Below, one piece after another: positions 28,766 to 39,685 of a stretch of DNA of 64,000 bases (within the stretch, counting starts at the first letter, position 1; every line of letters starts with the position of its first letter). The stretch lies in contig NZ_CAMFLA010000001.1 in assembly GCF_945957525.1 (NCBI RefSeq), forward strand, positions 62,001-126,000, given 5' to 3'. Source of the DNA: an uncultured Aquitalea sp. GTDB taxonomy: Bacteria > Pseudomonadota > Gammaproteobacteria > Burkholderiales > Chromobacteriaceae. The translations under genes were made by a program, and so were the position numbers. The notes beneath the pieces are model-generated. The model was not told the DNA's origin, did no database searches, and was given only the letters and a program-made list of their open reading frames with translations.

Positions 28766-31066
28766 ATGGCTTTGTGCATGCCCCGACTGCAACCGACCCG
28801 AATTTCGCTCGCGCTGGCCGCGGCTTTCTCCGCCAGCTTCGCGCTGGCCGACAGCGACCCCGCCCCCATCGCCCTGCCCGTTCCGCCTCAATCCCAAGGC
28901 CAAACCTATGTCACCGCCGACCACATGGACGGCCAGATGCAGGACAACCTAAAGGCGCGCGGCAAAGTGGTGGTAACCCGCGACAACCAGAAGCTGGAAT
29001 CGGACTGGCTTGACTATTACCAGCAGCAAAACCGCGTCAAGGCCGGCGACAAGTTTCGCCTGACCCGCGATCGCGACGTGGTGACCGGCACGACCCTCGA
29101 CTATTTGCTGGACAGCCATACCGGCAACGCCCAGCAGCCCGTATTCGTCATGGGCACGCCGGAGCAACAGAACACCGCCAAGAGCAAGAACCGCAGCCTG
29201 TCCAAATCCGGCGTGGCTTTCCGCGGCGACGGCCGCGAAGTGGAATTCACCGGGCCGGACCAGTATCGGCTGAAAGACAGCCGGGTCAACGCCTGCGTCG
29301 TGGGCGACGATTCCTGGTATTTGAAGTCCGGTACGCTGGACCTCAACTACGCCACCAATATCGGCGTGGCCCGCAACGCCCATCTGGAGTTTCAAGGTGT
29401 GCCCATCCTGTACACACCGTGGATCGACTTCCCGTTGGACGGCGGCCGCAAATCCGGCTTCCTGTCGCCCACCTTCAAGTCCGGCAGCAGCGGCACCGAG
29501 TTCGCGATTCCCTATTACTGGAACATCGCGCCCAACTACGACGCCACCATCACGCCGCATTTCAACACCAAACACGGCACCATGCTGGGCGCGGAATTCC
29601 GCTACCTGCAACCGGACTACTACGGCACCATCTATACCGAGCAACTGCCCAACGACCCCACTACCGGCGGCAGCCGCTTCGCCTGGAACGCCATGCACCG
29701 GCAAACGCTGGCGCCGGGCCTGACCTTCGGCTACGACTACAACTACGTTTCCGACGTCAATTACTTCAAGGATTTCGGCGACCGTTACACCATCGCCACC
29801 AATACCAACCTGCTGCGCCAGGCCTGGTTCAACTACGGCATGAGCTGGGAGGGCGGCAATGCCAACACCCTGCTGCGCATGCAGCGCTACCAGACGCTGG
29901 AAGACCCGATCATTCCAGCCGACCAACCCTACGCGCGGGTGCCGCAGATCGCCTTCACCGCCAATCAGAAGCTGCCGGAAGGCTTTTCGGCCAACCTGCA
30001 ATCCGAACTGACTCGCTTCTCGCACCCCACGCTGCAAAGCGGCGACCGTTTCGTCGCCTACCCCAGCGTGAGTTGGAACTTCGATCGCAGCTGGGGCTTC
30101 CTCAAGCCAAAGATCGGCGTGCATTACACGACGTATTCGCTGGACGACATGGGCAGCACAGGTACGCAAGGCAAACACATCACCCGTACCCTGCCTATCT
30201 TCAGCACCGATAGCGGCCTCTATTTCGAACGCGACGCCCAACTGTTCGGCGAGGAACACGTACAAACGCTGGAACCCCGCCTGTACTACGTGTATATCCC
30301 GGCGCGCGACCAGAGCGCCATCCCCAATTTCGACACCGCCGAGAACGATTTCAACTTCTCGCAAATGTTCTCGGAGAACCGCTTCTCCGGTTCGGATCGC
30401 ATCAATCCGGCCAACCAGGTCACCGCCGCCGTCACCACCCGCTTCATCAATAGTGAAAACGGTCTGGAACGCTTGCGCCTGATGGTGGGTCAACGCTATT
30501 ACCTCAATCAGACCAACATCAACCTGGCCGGCCAGCTTACCGACAACAAGGATACGGGTTCCGATCTGCTGATGAGTCTGGGCGGCGACCTGACCCGCGA
30601 TTGGCGGCTGGACAGCAGCTACGAGTACAACCAGGAACTAGGCAAGACCGAGCGCTACAACGCACAAGTGCGCTACAACCCGGAGCCGGGCAAATCCGTC
30701 AGCCTGCGTTACCGTTATGGTCGCTACGAGCAGATCGGCGACACCACCCAGTACGGCCCGCTGCGACAAGTGGACCTTGCCGTGCAGTGGCCCATCGCTC
30801 GCCAGTGGTATGGCCTGGCCCGCGAGAACTACTCGCTGATCGACCGCAAACCGCTTGAGCAACTGGTCGGCCTGGAGTACAACGACGGCTGCTGGAGCCT
30901 GCGTTTCGTCGGTCAACGTTATGTCACCGACCTGACCAACACCAAGACCGGCATCTTCGTGCAACTGGAACTGCGCGGCCTTGGCGGCCTGGGCAGTAAC
31001 CCGAGCTCCGAATTGAAGCTGGCCATTCCCGGCTACACCCCGATTAACGACATTCAACAACATTGA
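28766..31066 (+). CDS. lptD: LPS-assembly outer membrane protein LptD
   Basis: LptD is the outer-membrane beta-barrel that, with LptE, inserts lipopolysaccharide into the outer leaflet. From the ATG at 28766 it has 766 residues; an ATG at 28778 is also possible. The signal sequence ends near ...ASFALA-DSD. The periplasmic beta-jellyroll covers roughly residues 40-220 (TADHMDGQMQDNLKARGKVVV), followed by the barrel with many aromatic strand ends. Cysteines are few: one in RVNACVVGDDSWY and one near the end, so the E. coli two-disulfide pattern is reduced. surA follows three bases later. Confidence 0.95.
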   Translation: MALCMPRLQPTRISLALAAAFSASFALADSDPAPIALPVPPQSQGQTYVTADHMDGQMQDNLKARGKVVVTRDNQKLESDWLDYYQQQNRVKAGDKFRLTRDRDVVTGTTLDYLLDSHTGNAQQPVFVMGTPEQQNTAKSKNRSLSKSGVAFRGDGREVEFTGPDQYRLKDSRVNACVVGDDSWYLKSGTLDLNYATNIGVARNAHLEFQGVPILYTPWIDFPLDGGRKSGFLSPTFKSGSSGTEFAIPYYWNIAPNYDATITPHFNTKHGTMLGAEFRYLQPDYYGTIYTEQLPNDPTTGGSRFAWNAMHRQTLAPGLTFGYDYNYVSDVNYFKDFGDRYTIATNTNLLRQAWFNYGMSWEGGNANTLLRMQRYQTLEDPIIPADQPYARVPQIAFTANQKLPEGFSANLQSELTRFSHPTLQSGDRFVAYPSVSWNFDRSWGFLKPKIGVHYTTYSLDDMGSTGTQGKHITRTLPIFSTDSGLYFERDAQLFGEEHVQTLEPRLYYVYIPARDQSAIPNFDTAENDFNFSQMFSENRFSGSDRINPANQVTAAVTTRFINSENGLERLRLMVGQRYYLNQTNINLAGQLTDNKDTGSDLLMSLGGDLTRDWRLDSSYEYNQELGKTERYNAQVRYNPEPGKSVSLRYRYGRYEQIGDTTQYGPLRQVDLAVQWPIARQWYGLARENYSLIDRKPLEQLVGLEYNDGCWSLRFVGQRYVTDLTNTKTGIFVQLELRGLGGLGSNPSSELKLAIPGYTPINDIQQH

Positions 31067-31068
31067 CC

Positions 31069-32358
31069 ATGAAAAAAACCCTGCTTGCCCTGCTGATCGC
31101 AGCCGCCGTCCACACCGCCCAAGCGGCGCCGGCCGCCCCGGTGAAGGAGATGGATCGCATCGTCGCCGTGGTCAACAAGAACGTCATCACCGGCCTCGAC
31201 CTGGAAAACCGCGTCGACGCCGCCATCCAGCAACTCAAGGGCCAGAACATCACGCCGCCGGCGCGCGACGTGCTCACCCGCCAGGTGCTGGACCAGATGA
31301 TCACCGAGGAAGTGCAGCTGCAATACGCTGCCACCAACGGCATGCGCGTGGATGACTCCGATGTCGATCTGGCCATCGGCGACCTGGCCCGTCAGAACAA
31401 GATGGATGTGGCCGGACTACAAAAACAGCTGCAAAAAGAGGGCGTGCCCTTTGAGCGCTTCCGCCGCGAAATCCGCCGCGAAATCATTTTGGCCCGCCTG
31501 AAAAACAATGAAATCGGCTCCCGCGTCAACGTCACCGACACCGAAGTGGATCAGGTGCTCAAGAGCGCCCAGAACGCCAACCGCGCCGACTACCACCTTG
31601 CCACCATTCTGGTCAGCACACCGGAACGCGCCGACGCCAAGCAGCTGGACCTGCTGTCGCAAAAGGCCAACAAGGCGCTGGCCGAGCTGAACGACAAGCA
31701 GGCCTTCGCCAAGGTGGCCGCCAGCTATTCCGACGCACCCAACGGCATCAAGGGCGGCGACCTCGGCTGGCGTCCGTCCACCTCGCTGCCGCCGGAATTC
31801 GTCACCATCCTCGACAAGCTGCAGCCGGGGCAGCACACCGGCGTGATCCGCACCCCACAAGGCTTCATGATTTTCCAGATGATCGAAAAGCGCAGCGGCA
31901 ACCAGCCAGTGCTGATCGAGCAATACCACGCCGCGCATATTCTGGTGCGCACCAATGAGGCCGTGTCCGACTCGGACGCCAAAAACAAGATCATCCAGAT
32001 CCGCGACCGCATCATGCGCGGCGCCAAGTTCGCCGAAATGGCCAAACTGTACTCCGAGGACGGCAGTAACCTGAAGGGCGGCGATCTGGGCTGGGTCAGC
32101 CCGGGCGACATGGTGCCCGAATTCGAGAAAGCCATGATGGCGCTGCCTGTGGGCCAAGTGTCCGAGCCGGTGCGCAGCCCCTTCGGCTGGCATCTGATCC
32201 TGGTGGAAGGCAAACGCACCCAGGATGTGGCCAGCGATCGCGAGCGCCTGTCGGTGAAGCAACAGATTCGCACCCGCAAGATCGAACAAGCCTACCTTGA
32301 CTGGGTACGCCAGCTGCGCGACGCCGCCTTCGTGCAAGACCGCCTGGACGACAAGTAA
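31069..32358 (+). CDS. surA: Periplasmic chaperone/peptidyl-prolyl isomerase SurA
   Basis: SurA escorts unfolded outer-membrane proteins, including LptD, through the periplasm. The 429-residue protein has a signal peptide (MKKTLLALLIAAAVHTAQA), the SurA N-terminal chaperone domain (MDRIVAVVNKNVITGLDLE) and two parvulin domains (about residues 170-275 and 285-385, the second with GGDLGWVSPGDMVPEFE). I prefer the ATG at 31069; a TTG six bases upstream overlaps the lptD stop. lptD-surA-pdxA is a conserved order. Confidence 0.96.
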   Translation: MKKTLLALLIAAAVHTAQAAPAAPVKEMDRIVAVVNKNVITGLDLENRVDAAIQQLKGQNITPPARDVLTRQVLDQMITEEVQLQYAATNGMRVDDSDVDLAIGDLARQNKMDVAGLQKQLQKEGVPFERFRREIRREIILARLKNNEIGSRVNVTDTEVDQVLKSAQNANRADYHLATILVSTPERADAKQLDLLSQKANKALAELNDKQAFAKVAASYSDAPNGIKGGDLGWRPSTSLPPEFVTILDKLQPGQHTGVIRTPQGFMIFQMIEKRSGNQPVLIEQYHAAHILVRTNEAVSDSDAKNKIIQIRDRIMRGAKFAEMAKLYSEDGSNLKGGDLGWVSPGDMVPEFEKAMMALPVGQVSEPVRSPFGWHLILVEGKRTQDVASDRERLSVKQQIRTRKIEQAYLDWVRQLRDAAFVQDRLDDK

Positions 32359-32361
32359 GCC

Positions 32362-33348
32362 ATGAGCCTTCCGGTACTGGCCATCACCGCAGGCGAGCCT
32401 GCGGGCATCGGTCCCGACCTCGTACTGAGGTTGGCCGAAGCCGGCGCGGCTGCGCGCTGCGTGGTGATTGCCGACCGGGGGCTGATTGCCGACCGCGCCC
32501 GCTTGCTGGGCATGAATGGCCTGAACATCGTGGATTTTTCCTTGCAGGCCCCCCCGCAGGCTGGCGCGCTGGAAGTGCTGCATGTGCCGCTGGCCCGTCC
32601 CGCCAAGCCTGGCCGCCTGGACCCCGCCAACGCCCGCTATGTGCTGGACACGCTGGACGCGGCCATCGCCGGTTGTCTGGATGGCCGTTTCGACGCCATG
32701 GTCACTGCCCCGGTGCACAAAGGCGTCATCAATGAGGGCGGCGTGCCCTTTACCGGCCACACCGAATATCTGGCCGAGCAGACCCATACCCCCCAAGTAG
32801 TGATGATGCTGGCCGGCGGCGGCATGCGCGTGGCGCTGGTCACCACCCACCTGCCCTTGCGCGAAGTGGCCGATGCCGTCACGCCCGCCCTGCTGGAGCG
32901 CGTCATCCGTATCCTGCATGCCGATTTGCAAGACAAATTCGGCATTGCCGCACCGCGCATTCTGGTGGCCGGCCTTAATCCGCACGCCGGCGAATCCGGC
33001 CACATGGGCCGCGAGGAAATCGACGTCATCGAGCCCGCACTCGCACGCCTGCGCAGCGAAGGCATGCATCTGGCCGGCCCCTTGCCGGCTGACACCCTGT
33101 TCAACCCGGACAAGCTGGCCACTGCCGACGCGGTGCTGGCCATGTATCACGACCAGGGCCTGCCGGTGCTCAAGCACGCCAGTTTCGGCGCCGGCATCAA
33201 TATCACGCTGGGCCTGCCCATCATCCGCACCTCGGTGGATCACGGCACCGCGCTGGATCTGGCCGGCAGCGGCAAGGCGGATCCGGGCAGCCTGTTTGAA
33301 GCCGTCCGACTGGCGGAGCAACTGGCCCGCAACCGGCACGCGCCCTGA
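32362..33348 (+). CDS. pdxA: 4-hydroxythreonine-4-phosphate dehydrogenase
   Basis: PdxA oxidises 4-phosphohydroxy-L-threonine in pyridoxal phosphate synthesis. The 328-residue protein starts [18 protein letters not shown] and contains [35 protein letters not shown] and [15 protein letters not shown]. The conserved His residues in the first and last of these bind the metal. It follows surA after three bases. rsmA, often next in this operon, is absent: a terminator follows at once. Confidence 0.96.
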   Translation: MSLPVLAITAGEPAGIGPDLVLRLAEAGAAARCVVIADRGLIADRARLLGMNGLNIVDFSLQAPPQAGALEVLHVPLARPAKPGRLDPANARYVLDTLDAAIAGCLDGRFDAMVTAPVHKGVINEGGVPFTGHTEYLAEQTHTPQVVMMLAGGGMRVALVTTHLPLREVADAVTPALLERVIRILHADLQDKFGIAAPRILVAGLNPHAGESGHMGREEIDVIEPALARLRSEGMHLAGPLPADTLFNPDKLATADAVLAMYHDQGLPVLKHASFGAGINITLGLPIIRTSVDHGTALDLAGSGKADPGSLFEAVRLAEQLARNRHAP

Positions 33349-33371
33349 TGCGCCCCGCATGAGTTTTACTC

Positions 33372-33402
33372 AAGCCCCTGACAAAATCAGGGGCTTTTCT
33401 TT
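33372..33402 (+). terminator. Rho-independent terminator of lptD-surA-pdxA
   Basis: AAGCCCCTGA and TCAGGGGCTT form a perfect 10-bp stem with a 5-nt loop, followed by TTCTTTT, 23 bp after the pdxA stop. Confidence 0.92.
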
Positions 33403-33558
33403 TACCAACAAGGATTTGCCCGAACTGTCCGACAATATCCGGACTGGTCAAACATCTTTACGTGAAGATGCAAAAATGACGCAAGCGGCATTTTTCGCAA
33501 CGCAGCAATTGGGCTACACTAGCCGCTTACTATTCAAACAATTACTGCAGCACGGACC

Positions 33559-36500
33559 ATGAGCACCAGCACCCATCAGCGCCTTAGGGAAATTCCGTAC
33601 AACTACACCTCGTACTCCGATCGCGAAATCTTCATCCGCCTTCTGGGCGAGCCCATGTGGGGCCTGCTGGAAGAGCTGCGCGGCGAGCGCAAGACCGGCC
33701 GCTCCGCGCGCATGCTGTTCGAAGTGCTGGGCGACATCTGGGTAGTGGACCGCAACCCCTATCTGGTGGACGACTTGCTGGACAATCCCAAGCGCCTCTC
33801 GGCACTGGTGGACGCCATGCATCACCGGCTCAAGGAAGTGGAAAAACGCCGCGAGGGCAATGAAAAGGTGGGCAAGCTGATCGCCGCCGCCCGCGACGCC
33901 GTTGATCGCTTCGAACTGCAATTCGCCGAAACCCGCGAGCTGCGCCAAAACATCCTGAAAAAGCTCAGCCGCCACACCCGCCGCGACAACATCATGTTCG
34001 ACGGCCTGGCCCGCGTCTCCCATGTCACCGACGCCACCGACTGGCGCGTGGAATACCCCTTCGTCGTACTGTCTCCCGACACCGAAGAAGAAATCGCCCC
34101 GCTGGTGCGCGCGCTGATCGAACTCGAACTCACCATCATCCCGCGCGGCGGCGGCACCGGCTACACCGGCGGCGCCGTGCCGCTGGATCGCCGCAGCGCC
34201 GTGATCAACACCGAAAAACTGGTGCATCACAACGGCGTGGAACATATCGCCCTGCCGGGCCTGGACGGCCAGCGCGCCACCATTCAGTGCGGCGCCGGCG
34301 TGGTGACCGCCCGCGTGGCGGAAGCCGCCAGCGCCTCCGGACTGGTGTTCGCCGTTGATCCGACGTCGGCCGAAGCCTCCTGTATCGGCGGCAACGTGGC
34401 CATGAACGCCGGCGGCAAGAAAGCCCTGCTGTGGGGCACCGCGCTGGACAACCTCGCCAGCTGGAAAATGGTGGACCCCAACGGCAACTGGATGTTCATC
34501 GAACGCGTCGGCCACAACTACGGCAAGATTCATGACGTGGATGTCGCCAGCTTCCGCATCACCCGCTACAAGGAAGACGACAAGACCATCCTGTCCACCG
34601 AGCAGCTGGACATCCCCGGCCCCACCTTCCGCAAGGTGGGTCTGGGCAAGGACGTCACGGACAAATTCCTCGCCGGCCTGCCCGGCGTGCAAAAGGAAGG
34701 CACCGACGGCATCATCACCAGCGCGCGCTTCGTGCTGCACCGCATGCCTGCCCACACTCGCACAGTCTGTTTGGAATTCTTCGGCACCGTGGCCCAAGCC
34801 ACCCCGGCCATTGTGGAAATCACCGACTACTTCAAGCCGGGCGGCGCCGGTCTGGCCGCCGGCGTGCAACTGGCGGGCCTCGAGCATCTGGACTGGCGCT
34901 ATGTGCGCGCCGTGGGTTACGCCACCAAGGCCAAGAGCAAGGGTCGGCCGAAGATGGTGCTGATTGCCGACATCGTCGGCGACGACGAAACCGCCGTCTC
35001 CGAAGCTGCCAGTCAGGTGGTGCGTTTCGCCAACGCCCGCACCGGCGAAGGTTTCATCGCCGTCACCCCGGAAGCGCGCAAGAAATTCTGGCTGGACCGC
35101 AGCCGCACCGCCGCCATTTCCCGTCACACCAACGCCTTCAAGATCAATGAAGACGTGGTGATTCCCCTGCCGCGCCTGGGCGATTACTCCGACGGCATCG
35201 AGCGCATCAACATTGAACTGTCGATGAGCAACAAGCTGCGCCTGCTGGACACCCTCACCGATTACTTCCACGGCCGTCTGCCGGTGGACACCGAAGGCGG
35301 CGCGGTAGACGCGGACGAAATCATCGGCGAGCGCCGCGGCACCGCGCTGGAGCTGCTGGCTACCCTGCGCGAACGCTGGCAGTGGCTGCTGGACAATCTG
35401 GACGCGCCTTTCGCCGACTACCGTCAGCGCTGGCCGAACGCGCCCATGGCCGACCCGGCCGCCCAACCGCCTACCGTCTTCATCGCCATGCGCGATTTCC
35501 AGCTGCGCGTCAGCTGGAAGAACGAGCTTCTGGAGGACCTGGAAAACCTGTTCTCCGGCAAGGCCGACGCGCCGATTCTGGAGGCCATCCAGGCGCTGCA
35601 TCAGCAAGTGCTGCGCGGCCGTGTGTTCGTGGCGCTGCACATGCACGCCGGCGACGGCAACGTGCACACCAACATCCCGGTGAACTCCGACGACTACGAC
35701 ATGCTGCAAACCGCGCACAAGGCGGTAGCCCGCATCATGAAGCTGGCGCGCAGCCTCAACGGCGTCATCTCTGGCGAGCACGGCATCGGCATCACCAAGC
35801 TGGAATTCCTCACAGAAGAGGAAATCGCCCCTTTCCGCGCCTACAAACAGCGCATTGACCCCAAAGGCCATTTCAACCGGGGCAAGCTGTTGCCGGGTGC
35901 GGATCTGGCCATGGCCTACACCCCGTCCTTCTCGCTCCTGGGCGCGGAATCGCTGATTCTGGAACAGTCCGACATCGGCGCCATCTCCAACAGCGTCAAG
36001 GATTGCCTGCGCTGCGGCAAGTGCAAACCGGTGTGCTCCACCCACGTGCCGCGCGCCAACCTGTTGTACAGCCCGCGCAACAAGATCCTCGGCGTCGGCC
36101 TGTTGACCGAAGCCTTCCTCTACGAAGAGCAGACCCGCCGCGGCGTCAGCCTCAAGCACTTCGACGAGCTGTCGGACGTGGCCGATCACTGCACGGTGTG
36201 CCATCGCTGCGTGAAACCCTGCCCGGTGAAAATCGACTTTGGCGACGTATCTGTCGCCATGCGCAACTTCCTGCGCAAGACAGGCAACAAGCGCTTCAAC
36301 CCCGGCACCGCGCTGGGCATGGCCTTCCTCACCGCCAAAGACCCGTCCACCATCAAGGCGCTGCGCACTGGCCTGGTGGGCATCGCCTACAAAGCGCAGC
36401 GACTGGGCTACAGCCTGGGCAAAAAGCTGCACTTGACCGGCGCGCAGACCCGCCAGCCGCCCGCCACCGTAGGCAAGGCCCCTGTCAAAGAGCAGGTGAT

Positions 36501-37401
36501 CCACTTCATCAACAAGCCCATGCCGGGTGGTTTGCCGAAGAAGACCGCCCGTGCCTTGCTGGATGTGGAAGATCCGAACATCGTGCCGGTGATTCGCAAT
36601 CCCAAACTGGCGGAAGACGCCGAAGCCGTGTTCTATTTCCCCGGTTGCGGCTCGGAGCGTCTGTTCAGCCAGGTAGGGCTCGCCACCCAGGCCATGCTGT
36701 GGGAAGTGGGCACCCAGACCGTGCTGCCGCCGGGCTATCTGTGTTGCGGCTACCCGCAAACCTCGGCCGGCTACGCCGACAAGGGCGAAGCTATCACCAC
36801 GGAAAACCGCGTGCTGTTCCACCGCGTGGCCAACACGCTCAACTATCTGGACATCAAGACCGTGGTGGTGAGCTGCGGCACCTGTTACGACCAACTGGCC
36901 AAATACCGCTTCGAGGATATTTTCCCCGGCTGCCGCATCATCGACATCCATGAGTATCTGATGGAGAAGGGTGTGAAGCTGGAAGGGGTCAGTGGGCAGA
37001 AATACATGTACCACGACCCCTGCCATACACCGATGAAGGCCTACCAGCCTTTGCAGGTGGCCAACACCCTGCTGGGCGGCGGCGTGGTGCAGAACGACCG
37101 CTGCTGCGGTGAATCCGGCACCTTCGCTGCCAGCCGTCCGGATATCGCCACCCAGGTGCGTTCGCGCAAGGAAGAGGAAATCCGCAAGGATCTGGTCAAG
37201 CTGGGCGAGAGCGCGCAGCCGGTGAAAATTCTCACCTCCTGCCCGTCCTGCCTGCAGGGCCTGTCGCGTTACAGCCCGGATACCGACACCGAGGCCGACT
37301 ACATCGTGGTGGAGATGGCCCGCCATCTGCTGGGCGAAAACTGGATGAAGGAGTACGTGGAGAAGGCGCGCAACGGCGGTATCGAACGCGTGCTGCTGTA
37401 A
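33559..37401 (+). CDS. Large FAD-linked, iron-sulfur dehydrogenase (D-lactate/glycolate oxidase-like, DUF3683)
   Basis: A 1280-residue cytoplasmic or membrane-peripheral oxidoreductase. In order: an N-terminal region of about 130 residues (DUF3683 type); a PCMH-type FAD domain ([20 protein letters not shown], then [14 protein letters not shown]); an FAD-oxidase C-terminal domain with [16 protein letters not shown] and GEHGIG; two 4Fe-4S motifs at C816-C819-C822-C826 and C878-C881-C884-C888; and two CCG domains ([46 protein letters not shown]). It resembles fused GlcD-GlcF or Dld-LutA systems. The substrate is a 2-hydroxyacid by inference. Single gene unit. Confidence 0.88.
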   Translation: MSTSTHQRLREIPYNYTSYSDREIFIRLLGEPMWGLLEELRGERKTGRSARMLFEVLGDIWVVDRNPYLVDDLLDNPKRLSALVDAMHHRLKEVEKRREGNEKVGKLIAAARDAVDRFELQFAETRELRQNILKKLSRHTRRDNIMFDGLARVSHVTDATDWRVEYPFVVLSPDTEEEIAPLVRALIELELTIIPRGGGTGYTGGAVPLDRRSAVINTEKLVHHNGVEHIALPGLDGQRATIQCGAGVVTARVAEAASASGLVFAVDPTSAEASCIGGNVAMNAGGKKALLWGTALDNLASWKMVDPNGNWMFIERVGHNYGKIHDVDVASFRITRYKEDDKTILSTEQLDIPGPTFRKVGLGKDVTDKFLAGLPGVQKEGTDGIITSARFVLHRMPAHTRTVCLEFFGTVAQATPAIVEITDYFKPGGAGLAAGVQLAGLEHLDWRYVRAVGYATKAKSKGRPKMVLIADIVGDDETAVSEAASQVVRFANARTGEGFIAVTPEARKKFWLDRSRTAAISRHTNAFKINEDVVIPLPRLGDYSDGIERINIELSMSNKLRLLDTLTDYFHGRLPVDTEGGAVDADEIIGERRGTALELLATLRERWQWLLDNLDAPFADYRQRWPNAPMADPAAQPPTVFIAMRDFQLRVSWKNELLEDLENLFSGKADAPILEAIQALHQQVLRGRVFVALHMHAGDGNVHTNIPVNSDDYDMLQTAHKAVARIMKLARSLNGVISGEHGIGITKLEFLTEEEIAPFRAYKQRIDPKGHFNRGKLLPGADLAMAYTPSFSLLGAESLILEQSDIGAISNSVKDCLRCGKCKPVCSTHVPRANLLYSPRNKILGVGLLTEAFLYEEQTRRGVSLKHFDELSDVADHCTVCHRCVKPCPVKIDFGDVSVAMRNFLRKTGNKRFNPGTALGMAFLTAKDPSTIKALRTGLVGIAYKAQRLGYSLGKKLHLTGAQTRQPPATVGKAPVKEQVIHFINKPMPGGLPKKTARALLDVEDPNIVPVIRNPKLAEDAEAVFYFPGCGSERLFSQVGLATQAMLWEVGTQTVLPPGYLCCGYPQTSAGYADKGEAITTENRVLFHRVANTLNYLDIKTVVVSCGTCYDQLAKYRFEDIFPGCRIIDIHEYLMEKGVKLEGVSGQKYMYHDPCHTPMKAYQPLQVANTLLGGGVVQNDRCCGESGTFAASRPDIATQVRSRKEEEIRKDLVKLGESAQPVKILTSCPSCLQGLSRYSPDTDTEADYIVVEMARHLLGENWMKEYVEKARNGGIERVLL

Positions 37402-37423
37402 GCGTCTCAACCCGCAACAACAC

Positions 37424-37454
37424 AAGGCCGCTTCTGAGGAAGCGGCCTTCTTTC
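37424..37454 (+). terminator. Rho-independent terminator of the large dehydrogenase gene
   Basis: AAGGCCGCTTC and GAAGCGGCCTT form a perfect 11-bp stem with loop TGAG, followed by CTTTCT, 22 bp after the stop. Confidence 0.9.
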
Positions 37455-37540
37455 TGCTGACAACGTCATTGGGTGGCCGGCAGCGCCAGGTCTTTTAGCT
37501 TGCTGCTTGATGCCGCAGCCCTGCCATTCATGCCCGACTG

Positions 37541-37560
37541 CCTTGCCTTGCCTTGCCTTG
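37541..37560. repeat. Pentanucleotide repeat (CCTTG)x4
   Basis: Four perfect tandem copies of CCTTG lie in the 265-bp stretch between the large dehydrogenase and the GST gene. Apart from this repeat and the terminator, I see nothing gene-like in that stretch. The repeat is about 106 bp beyond the GST stop. Confidence 0.85.
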
Positions 37561-37666
37561 CAAGCGCGCCGTGCTTTCCCGGCAGAACGCAAGGCGCGGT
37601 CTGTCAAAAATCGCCCTTCGGCAAACCTTGCTCATCACCTCATATGAGAGCATGGCGGCGTCATGC

Positions 37667-38398
37667 TCAACGATGCTGCTGGTAGAGCCGCGCCACCCAC
37701 TGCAGGCTGGGGCGTTGCACCGCCTCTTCGCGCCAACGCAGCACCGGTGCCGGGAACATTGCCGCCACTTCAGCCGCGCTCTTGCCGCGCGCCAGCATGG
37801 GCGACAGCAGCGCCGCAGCGCTGAGATCCGCACGGCTGAAGGCGTCGCCCGCCAGATACGGCCGCGCCGACACGGCGGCGTCCAGCCGGTCCAACCCATG
37901 CTGCAAGCGGCCAAACGCCTCGGCGGCGCTGGCATCGTCAATGCGCATGAACCGACGCATCAGCGGGCCCACTTTGGAAAACGCCATGCGAAACAGCGGC
38001 TTCTTGAACCAGCTGGCGTCGGTCAGCAAAAAGCCCAACGCCTTGTCCCGCTCGGCCAGCGTGTAGTGATAAAACCAAAGTCGCAAGGTATCGCCCAGCT
38101 CCTTGCCCGCCCAGCGCTCCCATTCCCGCGCTGCTTCGGCCAACGTCGCCTCCGCCGGCGTCAACAGCCGCTCCGGCACGCGCGCGTCCAGCCAGTCGAT
38201 GATGGCGGCGGAATCCTGCACCACCTCTTTGCCGTTGCGGATGATGGGCACACAAGAGCCGGGCGCGATCTTGCGCGTCACACTGGCGTGGAAGCCGGGC
38301 AGAAGATTCACCACCCGATAGGACTGGCCCTTGTAATCCAGCGACCAGCGAGCCTTCTCGCAATAGTGGGAAAACGGGAACTGGTAAAGCTCAAGCAT
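37667..38398 (-). CDS. Glutathione S-transferase family protein
   Basis: A 243-residue protein with an N-terminal thioredoxin-like GST domain (LELYQFPFSHYCEKARWSLDYKG, then the glutathione-site segments CVPIIRNGKEVVQDSAAIIDWLD) and an all-helical C-terminal domain (RPYLAGDAFSRADLSAAALLSP). The Ser/Cys near the start (SHYCEK) is the probable active-site region. The start at 38398 follows GAAGGGG. A TTCGGCCAAC copy covers that ribosome-binding region, and an in-frame ATG at 38419 would include it as codons. The substrate is unknown. Confidence 0.85.
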   Translation of the reverse strand: MLELYQFPFSHYCEKARWSLDYKGQSYRVVNLLPGFHASVTRKIAPGSCVPIIRNGKEVVQDSAAIIDWLDARVPERLLTPAEATLAEAAREWERWAGKELGDTLRLWFYHYTLAERDKALGFLLTDASWFKKPLFRMAFSKVGPLMRRFMRIDDASAAEAFGRLQHGLDRLDAAVSARPYLAGDAFSRADLSAAALLSPMLARGKSAAEVAAMFPAPVLRWREEAVQRPSLQWVARLYQQHR

Positions 38399-38470
38399 GA
38401 TCACCCCTTCGGCCAACATGGCAACGCCTGATTATGCCCAAAGAATATCGCTGACACCCGCAGGGAAATC

Positions 38471-38496
38471 AAAAAAGGGCGGCCTTTCAGCCGCCC
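38471..38496 (-). terminator. Rho-independent terminator of the polyamine-binding protein gene
   Basis: On the minus strand GGGCGGC and GCCGCCC form a 7-bp stem with a 6-nt loop, followed by TTTTTT, 28 bp after the stop. Confidence 0.92.
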
Positions 38497-38523
38497 AACA
38501 TCCCCAGACCATGCACCAAAAAC

Positions 38524-39618
38524 TTAGCGCCCGCTTTTGTACTCGCTCCACAGCCGGTTCATCAGCCGCGTCAGTTCGCTGGAAACCGGCAGCTCCACAT
38601 ACATGCCCTTCAGTTGCGCCTCGCTGGGATACACATTCGGATCATTGACGATTTCCGGACGTATCGTTTTCTTCGCCGCCAGGTTGGCCGAAGGATAGAA
38701 CACCTCGTTGGTGATGCTGGCGCTCACGTCCGGCCGCAAGATGTAATTGATCCACTTGTGCGCCGCCTCGGGATGGTTGGCGTCCTTGGGAATGCCCATC
38801 AGGTCAAACCAGATCGGCGTGTTGCCCTTCACCATTTGATAACGCACTTCGTAAGGCTTGCGCGCCTCGCGCGCGCGGTTGCGGGCGATATTCACGTCGC
38901 CGGAATAACCCACGGCCAGACAGATGTCGCCATTGGCCAGATCATTGATATAGCCGGAAGAATTGAACTGGGTGATGTAGGGCCGCAGTTTCTTCAGCAC
39001 CTCGTAAGCGGCGTGATAATCCGCCTGGCTCTTGCTGTTGGGGTCCTTGCCGATGTACTTCAACACCAGCGGAAACACATCTGTGGGCGAGTCCAGCATG
39101 CTCACGCCGCAATTCACCTTGGAGAGATATTCCGGCTTGAAAACAATATCGAAACTCTCCAGCGGCGCATCCTTGCCCAACAGCTTCTGCAGCTTGGTGA
39201 CATTCAGGCCCAGCCCCGTGGTGCCCCAGGCGTAGGGCACGCCGTACAGATTGTGCGGGTCCATGGTGGCCACGATCTTCATCAGTACCGGGTCCAGATG
39301 CGACAGATTGGGCAGCTTGCTCTTGTCCAGCTTCATGTAGACGCCGGCTTCTATCTGCTTGGCCATAAAGGTGGAGGACGGCACCACCACATCGTAGCCG
39401 GCCTTGCCGCTCAGCAACTTGGCCTGCAGGGTTTCGTCGGTATCGAAAATGTCGTACTTCACCCGGATGCGGCTTTCCTTCTCGAAATTGGAAACCGCGT
39501 CCTTGGCGATATAGTCGGACCAGTTGTAAACGTTGACCTGGGCTTCTTCGGCAAACGTGGGGGCGGCCAGCAGCAGCGTGCACAGCGCGGCCGTCAGGCG
39601 GGGCAGGAATGACCTCAT
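38524..39618 (-). CDS. potF: Polyamine ABC transporter periplasmic binding protein (PotF-like)
   Basis: A 364-residue periplasmic solute-binding protein of the spermidine/putrescine PotD/PotF family. The signal peptide ends ...LLLAAPTFA-EEA; the mature protein starts with the family segment VNVYNWSDYIAKDAVSNFEKE and includes YDVVVPSS and YGVPYAWGTTGLG. The residues resemble putrescine-binding PotF more than PotD. No permease or ATPase gene is adjacent, so it works with a transporter encoded elsewhere. It is divergent from a TetR gene with a palindrome between them. Confidence 0.87.
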   Translation of the reverse strand: MRSFLPRLTAALCTLLLAAPTFAEEAQVNVYNWSDYIAKDAVSNFEKESRIRVKYDIFDTDETLQAKLLSGKAGYDVVVPSSTFMAKQIEAGVYMKLDKSKLPNLSHLDPVLMKIVATMDPHNLYGVPYAWGTTGLGLNVTKLQKLLGKDAPLESFDIVFKPEYLSKVNCGVSMLDSPTDVFPLVLKYIGKDPNSKSQADYHAAYEVLKKLRPYITQFNSSGYINDLANGDICLAVGYSGDVNIARNRAREARKPYEVRYQMVKGNTPIWFDLMGIPKDANHPEAAHKWINYILRPDVSASITNEVFYPSANLAAKKTIRPEIVNDPNVYPSEAQLKGMYVELPVSSELTRLMNRLWSEYKSGR

Positions 39619-39685
39619 GATGTTTCCTCAGTGTGGATGATGCGATACCCGCGCACAGCCCGCCCAGAGGTCTGTTGTTATACTA

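Noticed and set aside
28949..30493. A 514-codon minus-strand frame opposite lptD
   Set aside because: Antisense shadow of a well-supported outer-membrane protein gene, with no ribosome binding site or recognisable domain.
33514..37425. A 1303-codon open frame on the minus strand opposite the large dehydrogenase gene
   Set aside because: It is antisense to a gene with clear FAD and iron-sulfur motifs; the encoded residues (rich in His, Gln, Val, Gly) show no family pattern. Long antisense frames are common in GC-rich DNA.
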